A model generated the notes under the pieces. The model was not told where the DNA came from. It ran no database searches and was given only the letters and a program-made list of their open reading frames with translations. From a virus, in IMG/VR virus record IMGVR_UViG_3300032087_001176, positions 1 to 20,580 of that record: a DNA stretch of 20,580 bases; one strand, 5' to 3'. Positions 18,542-20,580 of this stretch are shown piece after piece. The translations under genes and the position numbers were made by a program. The first letter of the stretch is position 1, and each line of letters begins with the position of its first letter.

Positions 18542-19561
18542 ATGGCTGATACAACTGCATCCCGTTTGGGACAAGTTAATGCAACTGGTGATGTCGATAG
18601 CCTCTTCCTGAAGGTGTTCTCTGGTGAAATTCTTACTACGTTCGAAGAACAGAACGTGATGAAGGATTTGCACATGGTTCGCACCATCAGCAGCGGTAAG
18701 ACTGCCCAGTTCCCTGTTACAGGCGTAGCTAGCGCTGCTTACCACACTGTCGGTGAAGACATCGTGGACGGCTCTAACGGCTACCTCTCAACCATTAAAC
18801 ACGCTGAGCGTACAATCAACATCGACGATGTACTGATTGCTTCTACGTTCATCGCTAACATCGACGAGCTGAAGAACCACTACGACGTCCGTAGCATCTA
18901 CGCTAAGGAACTCGGTAAGGCACTCGCGAAACGCTTCGACATCGCTACGATGAAGACTCTGTTCGCTGCTGCTGGCGGTACTTCCGAAATCGGCGGTAAC
19001 GGCGGTACTTCGGTTTCTGGTGCTACTACAACGACTGCTAGTGGTCTTGTTGATGCGCTGTATGCTGTTGCTCGCTCGCTTGACGAGAAAGACGCTCCAG
19101 AAGACGGTCGCTTCGCTATCCTGACCCCAAGCCAGTACTACACTCTGTTGACTGCTGACAACGTTGCTATCAACCGCGACAACGGTGGTGTTGGTAATGT
19201 TGCTGACGGTAGCATCGCTCGTGTTGCTGGAATCAACCTGTTCAAGAGTAACCACCTCGACAGCATCATCGGACTCGGTGACGACTCTGCTGTTGCTACT
19301 GGTGACGGCTCGTCTAACAATGACGTGTTCGGTGCGGGTGGTACAGGCTACAACGGTGACTTCTCCGCTCTTAGCGGTACTGCTGGAGCCAAGGGCTTCC
19401 TTGCGGGTACTAAAGAAGCTATCGGTACTGTTAAGCTGCTCGACTTGGCTACCGAGTCTGAGTACCAGATTCAGCGTCAAGGCACTCTGTTCGTTGCTAA
19501 ATACGCAATGGGCCATGGAGTTCTCAGACCTGAGTGTGCCGTGAAGGTCATTCCTGCTTAA
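18542..19561 (+). CDS. Major capsid protein, T7 gp10-like
   Basis: A 339-aa homologue of T7 gp10A (345 aa) with an HK97-type fold. Diagnostic blocks are LFLKVFSGEILTTFEEQNV, HMVRTISSGKTAQFPVTG, TINIDDVLIASTFIANIDE and LKNHYDVRSIYAKELG. The C-terminal domain ends MGHGVLRPECAVKVIPA. A Gly/Thr/Ser-rich loop at about 145-165 (GGNGGTSVSGATTTTAS) is a probable surface insertion. The gene has its own long leader and its own terminator, as expected for the most highly expressed phage gene. No Shine-Dalgarno is seen; the ATG follows an A/T-rich leader. Confidence 0.96.
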   Translation: MADTTASRLGQVNATGDVDSLFLKVFSGEILTTFEEQNVMKDLHMVRTISSGKTAQFPVTGVASAAYHTVGEDIVDGSNGYLSTIKHAERTINIDDVLIASTFIANIDELKNHYDVRSIYAKELGKALAKRFDIATMKTLFAAAGGTSEIGGNGGTSVSGATTTTASGLVDALYAVARSLDEKDAPEDGRFAILTPSQYYTLLTADNVAINRDNGGVGNVADGSIARVAGINLFKSNHLDSIIGLGDDSAVATGDGSSNNDVFGAGGTGYNGDFSALSGTAGAKGFLAGTKEAIGTVKLLDLATESEYQIQRQGTLFVAKYAMGHGVLRPECAVKVIPA

Positions 19562-19577
19562 ACGATAACCCTTAACT

Positions 19578-19615
19578 GGAGACCCCTTGGGCCAATCCCC
19601 TTGGGGTCTCTTTTT
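19578..19615 (+). terminator. Intrinsic terminator after the capsid gene (T-phi-like position)
   Basis: GAGACCCC (19579-19586) pairs perfectly with GGGGTCTC (19603-19610). After two mismatches there is an inner GGG/CCC stem, and the hairpin is followed by TTTTT. It lies 17 nt after the capsid stop codon, the same place as T7 T-phi, where partial termination raises capsid over tail expression. Confidence 0.88.
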
Positions 19616-19635
19616 AACCCTTTATAAATCCAATT

Positions 19636-20226
19636 ATGCCAACCCTGACATCAAAGCTAGAAGCTGTTAATTCAATGCTAGGTCACATCGGTGAGTCACC
19701 TGTGAATAGCATTAGCGACACCAACGCGCTCCCTATTAGTGCTGCTACAGCAATCTCAGTTCTCGACGAAGTTAGCCGCGCTGTTCAAGCTGAGGGGTGG
19801 CATTTCAACACAGAACTTAAAGTCACCCTGAGCCCTGCTGGGGATGGCACTATCACACTGGACGAGGACGTCCTAGAGGTTGACACCACAAGCAACCCCG
19901 ACATCGCACAACGCGGTCTCGCACTCTTTGACCGCTCCAGCAACACATCGGTATTTACTAGCGACCTAGAGGTCAACCTGACACGCCTACTGGACTGGAC
20001 AAGCCTTCCAGAGGCAGCGCGCCGCTACATCACCCTCAGAGCCTCTAGGGTCTTCCAAGGACGCCTTGTGGGTTCTCGTGAGCTTGAGGCTCTTATCGCT
20101 CGTGACGAATACAACGCACGGGCTGACCTTATGGACGCTGAAGCAAACACCTCTGACCGTTCTATATTTGACAGCTACGACGCAGCAATCAGAATTGGTA
20201 TCAACCGTAACTACGACCTTGCCTAA
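19636..20226 (+). CDS. Tail tubular protein A / adaptor, T7 gp11-like
   Basis: A 196-aa protein, the same length as T7 gp11, which forms the ring between portal and nozzle. The N-terminal block KLEAVNSMLGHIGESPVNSI and the following AEGWHFNTE are typical. Later come LPEAARRYITLRASRVFQGR and a C-terminal acidic helix. It follows the capsid terminator and overlaps the next gene by 1 nt (TAATG). Confidence 0.94.
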   Translation: MPTLTSKLEAVNSMLGHIGESPVNSISDTNALPISAATAISVLDEVSRAVQAEGWHFNTELKVTLSPAGDGTITLDEDVLEVDTTSNPDIAQRGLALFDRSSNTSVFTSDLEVNLTRLLDWTSLPEAARRYITLRASRVFQGRLVGSRELEALIARDEYNARADLMDAEANTSDRSIFDSYDAAIRIGINRNYDLA

Positions 20227-20580
20227 TGGCCTTAATTAACACCTCTGTTCCTAACCTTATCCAAGGTGTCTCTCAACAACCAGACGCAAGTCGCTTTGCT
20301 GGTCAATGTGAGGAGCAGGAGAACGCTCTGAGTTCCGTAGCGGATGGCCTTAAGAAGCGCCCTAACACTAGGCACGTTGCTAGGATACTACAGACAGCTA
20401 TTACTGCGAACAGCTTTGTTCACTTTATTAACCGAGACAGCAACGAAAGATACGTTGTTGTTCACGATGGGACTAAGATACAAGCGTGGAATATACTTAC
20501 TGGTGTCGAAGCTAGCATTGAGGGCGTCACGGGCGGTTATACGCCGACATCTGGGAGTTACTTAGACACAGCAACACCTC
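20226..20580 (+). CDS. Tail tubular protein B / nozzle, T7 gp12-like (3' end outside window)
   Basis: The ATG at 20226 overlaps the gp11 stop (TAATG). The frame stays open to the window edge, giving the first 118 residues. T7 gp12 hallmarks are visible: MALINTSVPNLIQGVSQQPD at the start, VADGLKKRPNT, HFINRDSNERYVVVHDG, and SGSYLDTATP. The protein forms the tail nozzle. In T7 it has 794 residues, so most of the gene lies outside the window. Confidence 0.92.
   Translation, partial: MALINTSVPNLIQGVSQQPDASRFAGQCEEQENALSSVADGLKKRPNTRHVARILQTAITANSFVHFINRDSNERYVVVHDGTKIQAWNILTGVEASIEGVTGGYTPTSGSYLDTATP

Noticed and set aside
18788-19516. 242-aa open frame on the minus strand
   Set aside because: It lies wholly inside the well-supported capsid gene; its Ser/Val/Thr-rich composition is what codon-biased antisense of that gene gives.

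Overview
The window is the left and central part of a temperate T7-like podovirus (autographivirus) genome, or of a prophage of one. All recognisable genes lie on the + strand in the classical T7 order: single-subunit RNA polymerase, ssDNA-binding protein, endonuclease I, primase-helicase, DNA polymerase, 5'-3' exonuclease, then portal, scaffold, major capsid protein and the tail tube proteins gp11 and gp12. Both edges cut through genes: an unknown early gene at the left and gp12 at the right. No host genes are visible.

Positions 1-1586 are an early block of very small unrecognised genes. Many start at a (C)CTATG context, and several have almost G-free, CA-rich leaders without a Shine-Dalgarno sequence. 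Positions 1582-4145 form a lysogeny module. It holds a control region (tandem 15-bp repeats and a 16-bp palindrome), a tyrosine integrase, a secreted protein ending in a PEP-CTERM sorting signal, three small genes, and a non-coding attachment region. That last region contains the 3' half of a tRNA-Leu(CAA) on the minus strand (attP core), flanked by repeated GTGACAA boxes that look like integrase arm sites.

Positions 4146-12523 carry phage transcription and DNA replication: RNA polymerase, SSB, endonuclease I, primase-helicase, a small PD-(D/E)XK-like protein, DNA polymerase, exonuclease and a MazZ/DUF5664-type nucleotide pyrophosphohydrolase. Positions 12543-14813 hold three small proteins and a tail fibre with an SGNH esterase domain, closed by an intrinsic terminator.

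Positions 14854-20580 are the virion operon. It opens with a strongly folded leader RNA before the portal gene. A probable lysis cassette (holin-like protein, exported lysozyme-like protein with a signal peptide embedded in the holin gene, and a small basic conserved protein) sits between scaffold and capsid. A terminator follows the capsid gene, as T-phi does in T7.

The host cannot be read directly. A PEP-CTERM protein is useful only in a Gram-negative cell with exosortase, which are commonly exopolysaccharide producers. The style of this signal (VPEP, Ala/Leu-rich helix, KRR) resembles those common in Verrucomicrobiota; that host is an inference. The most interesting element is this phage-borne, exosortase-sorted surface protein in the lysogeny module, a candidate lysogenic-conversion or superinfection-exclusion factor.
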